Assembly (NCBI RefSeq): GCF_025151995.1 | Contig: NZ_CP102290.1 | Location: 2,542,001 to 2,606,000, forward strand | Direction of reading: 5' to 3' | DNA from: Ruminococcus gauvreauii | GTDB taxonomy: Bacteria > Bacillota > Clostridia > Lachnospirales > Lachnospiraceae | Length of the DNA: 64,000 nucleotides | Shown here: in pieces, positions 1-8,631 of the stretch | How the letters are laid out: each line of letters starts with the position of its first letter | Numbering within the stretch: the stretch's first letter is position 1 | Notes under the pieces: generated by a model | Told to the model about the DNA's origin: nothing | Database searches by the model: none | Seen by the model: only the letters and a program-made list of their open reading frames with translations | Program-made: the position numbers and the translations under genes

Positions 1-2
1 TT

Positions 3-110
3 GGCGTTATGGTAAAAGCTGCAGACAGCGAAGTTGCAGGAAAATGCAGCGCCTGCGGTATCTGCGTAAAAGCCTGTCCGATGGATGTACTCGCGATTAA
101 AGAAGATTAA
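3..110 (+). CDS. 4Fe-4S ferredoxin-type protein, C-terminal fragment
   Basis: Only the last 35 codons are inside the window; the gene starts to the left. The visible part carries one complete cluster-binding motif, CSACGICVKACP (CxxCxxCxxxCP), followed by a short tail ending in KED and a TAA stop. This motif binds one [4Fe-4S] cluster and transfers electrons. Whether this is a small ferredoxin or the end of a larger iron-sulfur enzyme cannot be seen. A strong hairpin follows at 126-170. Confidence 0.85.
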   Translation, partial: GVMVKAADSEVAGKCSACGICVKACPMDVLAIKED

Positions 111-125
111 TAACAGGAATACATA

Positions 126-170
126 GGGAGCGCCGTAAATAACCGTGTTTTGGTTATTTACGGCGCTCCC
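126..170. terminator. Bidirectional terminator-like hairpin between ferredoxin and pyrG
   Basis: A perfect 19-bp inverted repeat (126-144 and 152-170) with a 7-nt loop lies between the convergent ferredoxin and pyrG genes. The T-run on either side is weak, so efficiency is uncertain, but position and stem strength fit a shared terminator. Confidence 0.65.
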
Positions 171-204
171 GTTCTTTGGCGGATCAGAGGGAGGCGGTCA
201 TATG

Positions 205-1815
205 TCATTCTTCCTTCCTGTTTTCAAGCGCTGCCGCAATCAGACCCTTAAACAGGGGATGGGGGCGGTTCGGCCTTGACTTGAGCTCCGGGTGCGCCTG
301 GGTTGCAATGAAGAACGGATGATCCTTCAGCTCTACCATTTCTACGATGCGCCCGTCAGGGGAGAGGCCGGAAAGTGTCATCCCGCTCCTGGTGAGCAGA
401 TCCCGGTAGTCATTGTTTACCTCATAGCGATGTCTGTGGCGCTCATAGATCGTCTCCTGACCGTACAGCCGGTAAGCTCTGGAAGTCTTATCCAGAATGC
501 AGGGATATGCACCGAGGCGGAGGGTTCCGCCGATGTCCTCCACGCCGTTCTGATCCGGCATCAGCGCGATCACAGGATGTGCGGTTGCCGGATCGAGTTC
601 TATGCTGTGGGCGTCCGTACATCCTGCGGCATTGCGCGCATACTCCACGATAGAAAGCTGCATGCCGAGGCAGAGACCCAGAAAAGGCACCTGGTGCTCC
701 CGCGCATAGCGGATGGCCTGTATTTTTCCTTCGATTCCCCGGTCGCCGAAGCCTCCGGGTACGAGGATACCATCGGCATCCTTCAGGATTTCGGAAACGT
801 TCTCACTGTTCAGCAGTTCAGAATCCACCCAGTTGATATTGACGGTTGCATGGCTTGCAATGCCTCCGTGCTTCAAAGCCTCAACGACACTGATATAGGC
901 ATCGTGCAGGGCGATATATTTGCCGACCAGTGCGACGGTCACCTCCTGCGTGGGATTGCGGAGTGCCTTGACCATGGAGATCCAGTCGCTCAGATCTGGT
1001 TTGGGGCATTTCAGATGCAGTGATTCACAGGCAACCTGTGCCAGGTGTTCCTGCTCCATTGCAAGGGGGGCTTCATAGAGATATTCCACATCCAGGTTCT
1101 GCAGTACGTGATTGCTTGGAACGTTACAGAACAGGGCGATCTTGTCTTTGATTTTCTGATCAAGTGGAAGTTCGGAACGGCATACGATGATATCAGGCTG
1201 AATTCCCATTCCCTGCAGCTCCTTGACGCTGGCCTGGGTTGGTTTTGTCTTCATCTCGCCGGATGCTTTCAGATAAGGAATCAGGGTGACGTGGATAAGA
1301 ATGGCATTTTCATGTCCCACATCGTGCTGGAATTGGCGGATTGCCTCGAGGAATGGCTGGCTTTCGATGTCGCCAACCGTTCCGCCGACTTCGATAATGG
1401 CAATCCGTGTATCTTCAGAGGTGAAATTGCGGTAGAAACGGCTTTTGATTTCGTTTGTGATATGCGGTATCACCTGGACAGTACCTCCGCCGAAATCGCC
1501 GCGGCGTTCTTTCTGCAGTACGGACCAGTAAATTTTTCCCGTTGTGACGTTGGAATTCTTGTCCAGGCTCTCGTCGATGAAACGTTCATAATGACCGAGA
1601 TCAAGATCAGTCTCAGCACCGTCGTCTGTCACAAATACCTCGCCGTGCTGGATGGGGTTCATGGTTCCGGGGTCGATGTTGATATATGGGTCAAATTTCT
1701 GCATGGTCACTTTGTAGCCCCGGGCTTTCAACAGGCGTCCCAGGGAAGCTGCCGTGATACCTTTTCCGAGACCGGATACAACACCGCCCGTCACAAATAC
1801 ATATTTTACTGGCAT
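205..1815 (-). CDS. pyrG: CTP synthase (glutamine hydrolysing)
   Basis: CTP synthase makes CTP from UTP, ATP and glutamine in the cytosol, the last step of de novo pyrimidine synthesis. The 536-residue product matches family length. The N-terminal synthetase domain carries GGVVSGLGKG (residues 10-19); the C-terminal class I glutamine amidotransferase domain has the nucleophile Cys382 in GLCLGMQ and the His/Glu pair in QAHPEL. The start at 1815 is chosen because an AAGGAGGAG ribosome site lies just upstream; an in-frame ATG 18 nt earlier would place that site inside the coding sequence. The gene is monocistronic with its own promoter at 1861-1890. Confidence 0.97.
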   Translation of the reverse strand: MPVKYVFVTGGVVSGLGKGITAASLGRLLKARGYKVTMQKFDPYINIDPGTMNPIQHGEVFVTDDGAETDLDLGHYERFIDESLDKNSNVTTGKIYWSVLQKERRGDFGGGTVQVIPHITNEIKSRFYRNFTSEDTRIAIIEVGGTVGDIESQPFLEAIRQFQHDVGHENAILIHVTLIPYLKASGEMKTKPTQASVKELQGMGIQPDIIVCRSELPLDQKIKDKIALFCNVPSNHVLQNLDVEYLYEAPLAMEQEHLAQVACESLHLKCPKPDLSDWISMVKALRNPTQEVTVALVGKYIALHDAYISVVEALKHGGIASHATVNINWVDSELLNSENVSEILKDADGILVPGGFGDRGIEGKIQAIRYAREHQVPFLGLCLGMQLSIVEYARNAAGCTDAHSIELDPATAHPVIALMPDQNGVEDIGGTLRLGAYPCILDKTSRAYRLYGQETIYERHRHRYEVNNDYRDLLTRSGMTLSGLSPDGRIVEMVELKDHPFFIATQAHPELKSRPNRPHPLFKGLIAAALENRKEE

Positions 1816-1860
1816 AATTCTCCTCCTTCTCATATCTATATGTTAAAAAAATACTGAAAT

Positions 1861-1890
1861 AGTATACAACAGATCAGGAGGATAATACAA
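1861..1890 (-). promoter_or_regulatory. Putative sigma-A promoter for pyrG
   Basis: On the minus strand, TTGTAT (1885-1890) and TATACT (1861-1866) are 18 bp apart, about 45 nt upstream of the pyrG start. The -10 is good and the -35 is moderate. Confidence 0.5.
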
Positions 1891-1907
1891 TAAAAAAATG
1901 GAATTTG

Positions 1908-3386
1908 TCAGAAAAACAACTGTTTGTTTTCGTATTGCGGCTCCGTTGTCACCTGAACAGACAGTCTGTTAAAAAGTTTCATGTCTACGGACGACAGGAT
2001 AACAGAGCTGTGCACCTGGCAGCCGGCAAGCTTCGGAAGCTGCTCAAGAGCCTGCTGTGCGCAGAGATCGGTCGCCGCGGAGGTCGAGAGTGCGATCAGA
2101 ACTTCATCCATATGAAGCCGCGGATTGACGCTTCCCAGATACTTGGTCTTAAGTCGTGAAATCGGGGCAATCGCTTCCGGCGATATCACGTGCTGGTTGT
2201 GTTCGATCCCCGCCAGATGCTTCAGGGCATTCAGCAGAAGCGCGGAACAGGCGCCGAGAAGGCGGGAGGTCTTGCCGGTAATGATGGTTCCGTCCGCAAG
2301 CTCGATCGCAGCGGCAGGTGCACCGGTCGCCTTTGCGCGCTCCAGGGCAGGAGCAATGACACGGCGGTCACCGGTGGAAATCTGTGCCTGCTTCATGATC
2401 AGCTCGATCTTAAAGGCTTCTTCTTCCTTGTCTGCACCGGCGGCGATATCCGCAAGCGCGTGATAGTAACGGCGCAGAATCTCCTGGCAGGATGCCATGC
2501 GGCAGGCTTCGTCATCAAAGATGCAGTTGCCGGCCATATTGACGCCCATATCAGTCGGCGACTTGTAAGGACTCTTACCGAAAATACGCTCAAAAATGGC
2601 ATTTAAGACCGGAAAAATCTCAACATCCCGGTTATAGTTGACGGTTGTTACATGATAGGCATCAAGATGGAACGGGTCGATCATATTGACGTCGTTCAGA
2701 TCAGCAGTTGCCGCTTCATAAGCGAGATTGACCGGGTGTTTCAGCGGTATATTCCAGATCGGAAAAGTCTCGAACTTTGCATATCCGGCACAGATCCCGC
2801 GCTTATGTTCGTGGTACAGCTGAGACAGGCAGGTTGCCATCTTGCCGCTTCCCGGCCCCGGAGCCGTTACGACGACAAGCGGACGTGAGGTCTGAATATA
2901 ATCATTTTTACCGTATCCCTGTTCGCTGACGATCAGAGGAATATTCGACGGATAACCGTCGATAATATAATGGATGTAGACCGGAATCCCCATTTTTTCA
3001 AGACGCGATTTAAAATGCAGTGCGCTGTCCTGACCGGAATACTGCGTGATCACGACGCTTCCGACAAAGAGGCCCATATCCCGGAACTCATCGATCAGGC
3101 GGAGCACGTCAGTATCGTATGTGATGCCGAGGTCACCGCGTACTTTGTTTTTTTCAATATCCGATGCATTGATGGTGATTACGATTTCAGCCTGGTCGGC
3201 AAGCTGCAGCAGCATGCGAAGCTTGCTGTCAGGTTCAAAACCCGGGAGAACACGGGCCGCATGATAATCGTCAAAAAGTTTGCCGCCGAATTCCAGGTAA
3301 AGCTTATCATCGAATTGAGAAATACGCTCCCTGATATGCCGGGACTGCATCTCCAAATATTTTTCATTGTCAAATCCTTTTTTCAT
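1908..3386 (-). CDS. DUF1846 / UPF0371 family protein
   Basis: A 492-residue cytosolic protein that I recognise as the DUF1846 (UPF0371) family, whose members are about 490-505 residues; the biochemical role is not established. A glycine-rich loop (TAPGPGSGKMA, near residue 180) resembles a nucleotide-binding P-loop. The start at 3386 (MKKGFDN) is preferred because GAAGGAAAC lies about 7 nt upstream; an ATG 21 nt earlier lacks this. It is a single gene between pyrG and the divergent ftsH. Confidence 0.85.
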   Translation of the reverse strand: MKKGFDNEKYLEMQSRHIRERISQFDDKLYLEFGGKLFDDYHAARVLPGFEPDSKLRMLLQLADQAEIVITINASDIEKNKVRGDLGITYDTDVLRLIDEFRDMGLFVGSVVITQYSGQDSALHFKSRLEKMGIPVYIHYIIDGYPSNIPLIVSEQGYGKNDYIQTSRPLVVVTAPGPGSGKMATCLSQLYHEHKRGICAGYAKFETFPIWNIPLKHPVNLAYEAATADLNDVNMIDPFHLDAYHVTTVNYNRDVEIFPVLNAIFERIFGKSPYKSPTDMGVNMAGNCIFDDEACRMASCQEILRRYYHALADIAAGADKEEEAFKIELIMKQAQISTGDRRVIAPALERAKATGAPAAAIELADGTIITGKTSRLLGACSALLLNALKHLAGIEHNQHVISPEAIAPISRLKTKYLGSVNPRLHMDEVLIALSTSAATDLCAQQALEQLPKLAGCQVHSSVILSSVDMKLFNRLSVQVTTEPQYENKQLFF

Positions 3387-3524
3387 AAGTTTCCTTCTCG
3401 CTTCCATGTTGTATGATTTATCTATGAAAACAGTATACTACAAGAGAGAATGACAGTGCCAGTGACATTTCTTATTTTTTTAGGAAAACTTTAGAATTGT
3501 GTCCGGCTTTTCACAAACTGCGTA

Positions 3525-3553
3525 TTGATTTATCCGGGTTTAATCTTTATAAT
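3525..3553 (+). promoter_or_regulatory. Promoter of ftsH-uvrC
   Basis: TTGATT (3525-3530), a 17-bp spacer and a perfect TATAAT (3548-3553) lie 30 nt upstream of the ftsH start, which is preceded by an AAGGAGGAT ribosome site. Confidence 0.7.
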
Positions 3554-3582
3554 TAGAAGGTGTTATACAAGGAGGATAAAGA

Positions 3583-5553
3583 ATGGAACAAAACCCCAAA
3601 AATACAAAGCCGGAAGGGCCTGGCGGCAATGGACCGAGAAACAGGCAGTCCCTGCTTATTCTGCTGATCAGCACGCTGGTTATCCTGGTTTTATGGAATG
3701 TTTTCAGCGTGTTTTTAAGTGGATCGGCAAATCAGGAAATCACGTATGACAAGTTTATCGAGATGGTAGACAAAGGTGAAGTATCCAAAGTCGTGCAGGA
3801 ATCCGATAAATTGATTATCACCCCGAAAGAACAGAAGATCGAGGGGATTCAGTTTAATTATACGGTTGTCATGACAGAGGACGGCAGCGCCCTGACGAAG
3901 CGTCTGGAAGGAAAAGATATCACATTTGAGAAGAAAGAGCCGAACATGGCAGCCTCTGTCATGTCGACGATCTTAAGCCTTGTGCTGCCGATCGTGCTGA
4001 TGTTTGTAGGACTTTCGTTCCTGATGAAGCACGTGAACAAAGGCGGAGGCATGATGGGAGGAGTCGGCAAAAGCAAAGCCAAGGCTTATGTGCAGAAAGA
4101 AACAGGCGTCACGTTTAAGGATGTGGCAGGACAGGATGAAGCCAAGGAATCTCTTCAGGAAGTGGTTGATTTCCTGCACAACCCGACGAAATATACTGCG
4201 ATCGGAGCAAAGCTTCCGAAAGGAGCGTTGCTGGTAGGCCCTCCCGGAACCGGTAAAACATTGCTTGCGAAGGCAGTCGCCGGTGAGGCGCACGTACCTT
4301 TCTTCTCGCTGTCCGGTTCGGATTTTGTGGAAATGTTCGTAGGCGTCGGCGCATCGCGAGTCCGTGACCTGTTCGAAGAAGCGAAAAAGAATGCTCCCTG
4401 CATCATCTTTATCGACGAGATTGACGCCATCGGCAAAAGCCGTGACAGCCGTTATGGAGGCGGTAATGATGAGCGCGAGCAGACATTGAACCAGCTGCTG
4501 GCAGAGATGGATGGGTTTGACACATCAAAAGGCCTGCTGATCCTTGCGGCGACCAACCGTCCGGAGGTTCTTGACCCGGCACTGCTGCGTCCCGGACGTT
4601 TTGACCGCCGTGTTATCGTAGACCGTCCGGATTTAAAGGGACGTGTCAATATCTTAAAAGTACATGCAAAGAATGTACTGCTGGATGAGACGGTAGATCT
4701 TGACGGCATCGCACTTGCGACTTCAGGAGCTGTCGGCTCGGATCTGGCGAATATGATCAATGAAGCTGCGATTCTTGCGGTGAAGAACAGGAGAAAAGCC
4801 GTATCACAGAAAGACCTGCTGGAAGCGGTAGAGGTTGTGCTGGTCGGAAAAGAAAAGAAAGACCGTATCCTGAGCCAGGAAGAGCGAAGGATTGTCTCCT
4901 ACCACGAGGTGGGCCACGCACTCGTAAGCGCGCTTCAGAAAGATTCGGAGCCGGTCCAGAAGATCACTATTGTCCCAAGAACAATGGGGGCGCTCGGCTA
5001 TGTGATGCATGTTCCGGAAGAGGAGAAATATCTGAACACGAAAAGCGAGCTGGAAGCGATGCTTGTGGGACTTCTTGCGGGGCGTGCAGCAGAGGAGATC
5101 GTATTCGGTAATATTACGACCGGGGCTGCCAACGACATAGAGAAGGCGACCAGCATTGCCAAGGCGATGATTACACAGTACGGAATGTCTGAAAAATTCG
5201 GCCTGATGGGTCTTGCGAGTGCAGAGAACCAGTATCTGGATGGAAGGACTGTGATGAACTGCGGGGATGATACCGCTACGGAGATTGACCATGAGGTGAT
5301 GGAGCTGCTGCGTGTGTCCTATGAAAAGGCAAAGGAGCTGCTGGCGGGCAACAGAGAGGCACTGGATAAGATTGCAGATTTTCTGATTGAGAAAGAGACC
5401 ATTACCGGAAAAGAATTCATGGAAATCTTTCACAGGGTAAACGGCATTGAGGAGTCTGACGCAGTGTCTGAGGAACAGCCGGCGATTACCGGGGAAACTG
5501 CGGCGTCTGAAGACAGTTCAGAAACTGCGGACAATACAACACTGACGGAATGA
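3583..5553 (+). CDS. ftsH: ATP-dependent zinc metalloprotease FtsH
   Basis: Membrane-anchored AAA+ protease that degrades misfolded membrane proteins and some regulators. At 656 residues it has the full family layout: two membrane segments (about residues 23-45 and 125-147) flanking a short extracytoplasmic domain, an AAA module with Walker A GPPGTGKT (219-226) and Walker B IIFIDEIDAIG, then the peptidase domain with zinc motif HEVGH (441-445) and the third ligand Asp518. HEVGH replaces the more common HEAGH but keeps HExxH. The tail after residue 620 is acidic and rich in Glu, Ser and Thr. Its stop overlaps the uvrC start (ATGA), so the two are probably translationally coupled. Confidence 0.97.
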   Translation: MEQNPKNTKPEGPGGNGPRNRQSLLILLISTLVILVLWNVFSVFLSGSANQEITYDKFIEMVDKGEVSKVVQESDKLIITPKEQKIEGIQFNYTVVMTEDGSALTKRLEGKDITFEKKEPNMAASVMSTILSLVLPIVLMFVGLSFLMKHVNKGGGMMGGVGKSKAKAYVQKETGVTFKDVAGQDEAKESLQEVVDFLHNPTKYTAIGAKLPKGALLVGPPGTGKTLLAKAVAGEAHVPFFSLSGSDFVEMFVGVGASRVRDLFEEAKKNAPCIIFIDEIDAIGKSRDSRYGGGNDEREQTLNQLLAEMDGFDTSKGLLILAATNRPEVLDPALLRPGRFDRRVIVDRPDLKGRVNILKVHAKNVLLDETVDLDGIALATSGAVGSDLANMINEAAILAVKNRRKAVSQKDLLEAVEVVLVGKEKKDRILSQEERRIVSYHEVGHALVSALQKDSEPVQKITIVPRTMGALGYVMHVPEEEKYLNTKSELEAMLVGLLAGRAAEEIVFGNITTGAANDIEKATSIAKAMITQYGMSEKFGLMGLASAENQYLDGRTVMNCGDDTATEIDHEVMELLRVSYEKAKELLAGNREALDKIADFLIEKETITGKEFMEIFHRVNGIEESDAVSEEQPAITGETAASEDSSETADNTTLTE

Positions 5554-7418
5554 TAATTATGTTTAATCTGGAAGAAGAATTAAAAAAACTCCCGGCTAAG
5601 CCGGGAGTCTATATTATGCATGATCAAAAGGATGAGATCATCTATGTAGGAAAAGCGGTCAGTCTGAAAAACCGTGTGCGTCAATATTTTCAAAGCAGCA
5701 GAAACAAGGGCGTGAAGATTGAGCAGATGGTGACGAAGATTGCCCGCTTTGAGTATATTATCACAGATTCGGAGCTGGAAGCGCTTGTGCTGGAATGCAA
5801 TCTGATCAAAGAGCACCGGCCGAAATACAATACGATGCTGAAAGATGATAAAAGCTATCCTTTTATAAAAGTAACGATTCAGGAAGAGTACCCGAGGGTG
5901 CTCTTTTCGCACCGCATGCAGAAAGATAAGAGTAAATATTACGGGCCGTATACGAGTGCGGGCGCTATAAAGGATACGATCGAACTGATGCGCAAGCTGT
6001 ATAAGATACGTTCCTGCAGCAGGAACCTTCCGAAGGACCAGGGGAAAGAACGCCCGTGTCTGTATTATCATATCGGCCAGTGCATGGCGCCTTGCCAGGG
6101 AAACATTTCAAAGGAAGAGTATCAGAAGAACATTGAGAGTGTACTGGATTTCCTGAACGGTAATTTTAAGACCGTATTAAAAGAACTGGAAGAAAAAATG
6201 CAGGAGGCATCAGAGGAGCTGCGCTTTGAGGAGGCCATGGAATACCGGGATCTCATGAAAAGCGTAAAGCGGATCGGCGAACGGCAGAAGATCACGGGAA
6301 GTGACGGGGAGGACAAGGACGTAATCGCCATCGCCGCTGATGAGAATGATGCGGTTGCGCAGGTGTTCTTTGTCAGGGAGGGACGTCTGATCGGGAGAGA
6401 CCATTTCTATCTGAGTGTTGCACGGGAGGACAGCGAAGAGCAGGTCCTTTCCAGCTTTCTGAAACAGTTTTACTCAGGGACGCCGTTTGTCCCCAGAGAA
6501 TTGATGATCCAGTATGACATCGATGACCGGGAAGTGATTGAAGAATGGCTGACTAAGGTGAGAGGGCAGCGGGTATACGTTCGGGTCCCTAAAAAAGGTA
6601 CCAAGGAGAAACTCGTGGAGCTTGCCAGACAGAATGCCCGGCTGGTCCTGAACCAGGACAAGGAACGGCTGAAGCGTGAGGAAGGGCGTACGATTGGTGC
6701 GCTGAAAGAGATCGCCGGCTGGCTGAATATGGATTCGCTTAACCGCATTGAGGCGTTTGATATCTCCAATATCAGCGGGTTTGAATCCGTCGGTTCGATG
6801 ATCGTCTATGAAAAGGGAAAGCCGAAGCGAAATGACTACAGGAAATTTAAGATCCGTTCCGTGAAAGGGGCGAATGATTATGCCAGCATGGAAGAAGTAC
6901 TGACGCGCCGGTTTACGAGGGGGCTGAAGGAGCAGGAAGCGGAACAAAATCAGGGAGGATTTCTGCGTTTTCCGGATCTGGTAATGATGGACGGAGGTCG
7001 CGGGCAAGTCAATATTGCCTGTGAGGTACTGCGAAAACTCAACCTTGATATACCGGTCTGTGGTATGGTCAAGGATGACAAACACAGAACGAGAGGTCTT
7101 TATTTTCAAAACGAAGAAATACCGATCGACCATTCATCACAGGGGTTTCAGCTGATCACGAGGATTCAGGATGAAGCACACCGTTTTGCGATCGAATACC
7201 ATCGGCTGCTGCGCAGCAAGGGGCAGGTCCATTCGATTCTGGATGATATCCCGGGTGTGGGACCGGCGCGCAGAAAGGCTTTGATGAAGCATTATCAGTC
7301 GCTGGATAATATCAGAGCAGCCAGTGAGGAAGAGCTGGCGAAACTGCCGTCTATGAACGCGGACAGCGCACGGAAAGTCTACGCATTTTTCCATCCGGAA
7401 GACTCAGAGAATTCTTGA
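5550..7418 (+). CDS. uvrC: Excinuclease ABC subunit C
   Basis: UvrC makes both incisions in nucleotide excision repair. The 622-residue protein shows the GIY-YIG nuclease domain (PGVYIM near residue 20 and YVGKA near 35), a UVR helical domain around 205-240, an RNase H-like endonuclease half starting near 380, and a C-terminal helix-hairpin-helix region (DDIPGVGPARRKALM, near 565). The start at 5550 overlaps the ftsH stop by 4 nt (ATGA); a second ATG at 5559 (MFNLEEE) is the other possible start. No strong ribosome site is visible for either, which favours coupling to ftsH. Confidence 0.96.
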   Translation: MIIMFNLEEELKKLPAKPGVYIMHDQKDEIIYVGKAVSLKNRVRQYFQSSRNKGVKIEQMVTKIARFEYIITDSELEALVLECNLIKEHRPKYNTMLKDDKSYPFIKVTIQEEYPRVLFSHRMQKDKSKYYGPYTSAGAIKDTIELMRKLYKIRSCSRNLPKDQGKERPCLYYHIGQCMAPCQGNISKEEYQKNIESVLDFLNGNFKTVLKELEEKMQEASEELRFEEAMEYRDLMKSVKRIGERQKITGSDGEDKDVIAIAADENDAVAQVFFVREGRLIGRDHFYLSVAREDSEEQVLSSFLKQFYSGTPFVPRELMIQYDIDDREVIEEWLTKVRGQRVYVRVPKKGTKEKLVELARQNARLVLNQDKERLKREEGRTIGALKEIAGWLNMDSLNRIEAFDISNISGFESVGSMIVYEKGKPKRNDYRKFKIRSVKGANDYASMEEVLTRRFTRGLKEQEAEQNQGGFLRFPDLVMMDGGRGQVNIACEVLRKLNLDIPVCGMVKDDKHRTRGLYFQNEEIPIDHSSQGFQLITRIQDEAHRFAIEYHRLLRSKGQVHSILDDIPGVGPARRKALMKHYQSLDNIRAASEEELAKLPSMNADSARKVYAFFHPEDSENS

Positions 7419-7443
7419 AGCTGCAGAGTGGCTATGGTATAAT
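7415..7443 (+). promoter_or_regulatory. Promoter at the uvrC stop, entering the first 61-bp repeat
   Basis: TTGAAG (7415-7420) overlaps the uvrC stop codon and is followed after 17 bp by TATAAT (7438-7443), with an extended -10 TG two bases before it. The -10 is inside the first copy of the 61-bp repeat. It could drive hprK or only the hairpins of the repeat. Confidence 0.55.
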
Positions 7444-7496
7444 GACTGCACAGAGTGCAGTCCACAGCAACTGCGTTGCTGTGCCGCTGCTGCACA
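7436..7496 (+). repeat. 61-bp direct repeat, copy 1 (TATAAT plus hairpins)
   Basis: This unit is identical to 7569-7629. It starts with a TATAAT box and contains two perfect inverted repeats: 7444-7462 (7-bp stem, 5-nt loop) and 7463-7483 (9-bp stem, 3-nt loop). In this copy a third 6-bp stem, 7484-7500, follows. No convincing coding frame runs through it. Confidence 0.9.
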
Positions 7497-7524
7497 GCGG
7501 ATGATACCAGGCAAGCCGCGGTTT

Positions 7525-7559
7525 GAAAAACAAATATCCCTGCGGGCTGCTTGTTTTTC
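7525..7559. other. Long-loop hairpin between the two repeats
   Basis: GAAAAACAA (7525-7533) is the reverse complement of TTGTTTTTC (7551-7559), with a 17-nt loop. It could be a weak terminator or a structural part of the duplicated element. Confidence 0.4.
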
Positions 7560-7568
7560 AGTACACGC

Positions 7569-7629
7569 GGTATAATGACTGCACAGAGTGCAGTCCACAG
7601 CAACTGCGTTGCTGTGCCGCTGCTGCACA
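7569..7629 (+). repeat. 61-bp direct repeat, copy 2
   Basis: Second identical copy, 133 bp after the first. It has a TATAAT at 7571-7576 and the same inverted repeats at 7577-7595 and 7596-7616. The sequence upstream of this copy has no good -35 hexamer. The copy ends 66 nt before the hprK start. Confidence 0.9.
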
Positions 7630-7695
7630 CGGGGCATCATGGGTATAACAGGAAATGCGTATTAAAAGAAAAAGTAAAAGGATAAGGAGCAGGAT

Positions 7696-8631
7696 ATGAA
7701 GGCAGTTGAACTCAGTAAAATTATAGAAACACTGAATCTGAAAAACCTGACTCCGGATATTGACCACGACCAGATTAAAATTGAGATGCCTGACATCAAC
7801 CGTCCGGCACTGCAGCTGGCGGGATATCTGGAGCATTTTGCAACCGAGCGTGTGCAGATCATCGGTTATGTAGAGTATACATACCTGATGCATCTGACAA
7901 GGGAAGAGAAAATAAAATCCTACGAGGGATTTATCTCAAAGGGAATCCCGTGTGTTGTATTTACCACACAGACGACAGCGGATGAGGACATGCTGGAACT
8001 CGCTGAGAAATATAAGGTACCGACACTTCAGTCGGATCGTACGACTTCTAATTTTATGGCGGAAATCATCCGGTGGCTGAACGTTCAGCTGGCTCCTTGT
8101 ATTTCCATCCATGGGGTTCTTGTGGATGTATACGGCGAAGGCGTACTGATCATGGGTGAGAGCGGCATCGGAAAGAGCGAGACAGCCCTTGAACTGATCA
8201 AGCGTGGACATCGTCTCGTAAGTGATGACGTCGTCGAACTCAGAAAGGTGAGTGATGAGACACTGGTAGGTTCGGCTCCGGATATCACACGTCATTTTAT
8301 AGAGCTTCGGGGAATCGGAATTATTGATGTAAAGACGCTGTTCGGTGTCGGAAGCGTTAAGAATACACAGTCCATCGATCTGGTGATCAAACTGGAGGAA
8401 TGGGACAGGGATAAAGAATACGACAGACTTGGTCTGGAACAAAAATATACGGAGTTTTTAGGCAATAAGGTTGCATGTCATGGAATTCCGATCCGCCCGG
8501 GACGTAACCTGGCCATCATTGTAGAGTCTGCAGCAGTCAACCATCGTCAGAAAAAGATGGGTTATAACGCAGCACAGGAGCTTTACAACCGAGTGCAGGC
8601 AAATATGACCCGAAAAAGAGAGGACCGCTGA
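7696..8631 (+). CDS. hprK: HPr kinase/phosphorylase
   Basis: HprK phosphorylates HPr on Ser46 in response to glycolytic intermediates and removes the phosphate when they fall; this is the switch for CcpA-type carbon catabolite control in Firmicutes. The 311-residue protein has the family N-terminal domain, a Walker A GESGIGKS (154-161), the following LVSDDVVEL stretch, and the C-terminal signature region (IELRGIGIIDV, IPIRPGRN). A GGAGCAGG ribosome site precedes the start. The stop overlaps the next gene, a ROK glucokinase (TGATG), so sugar sensing and glucose phosphorylation appear co-expressed. Confidence 0.96.
   Translation: MKAVELSKIIETLNLKNLTPDIDHDQIKIEMPDINRPALQLAGYLEHFATERVQIIGYVEYTYLMHLTREEKIKSYEGFISKGIPCVVFTTQTTADEDMLELAEKYKVPTLQSDRTTSNFMAEIIRWLNVQLAPCISIHGVLVDVYGEGVLIMGESGIGKSETALELIKRGHRLVSDDVVELRKVSDETLVGSAPDITRHFIELRGIGIIDVKTLFGVGSVKNTQSIDLVIKLEEWDRDKEYDRLGLEQKYTEFLGNKVACHGIPIRPGRNLAIIVESAAVNHRQKKMGYNAAQELYNRVQANMTRKREDR

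Noticed and set aside
7379..7893. Minus-strand frames across the 61-bp repeats that encode repeated Cys/His-rich peptides
   Set aside because: The peptide repeats only reflect the duplicated DNA; there is no start signal, and the frames run into uvrC and hprK on the other strand.
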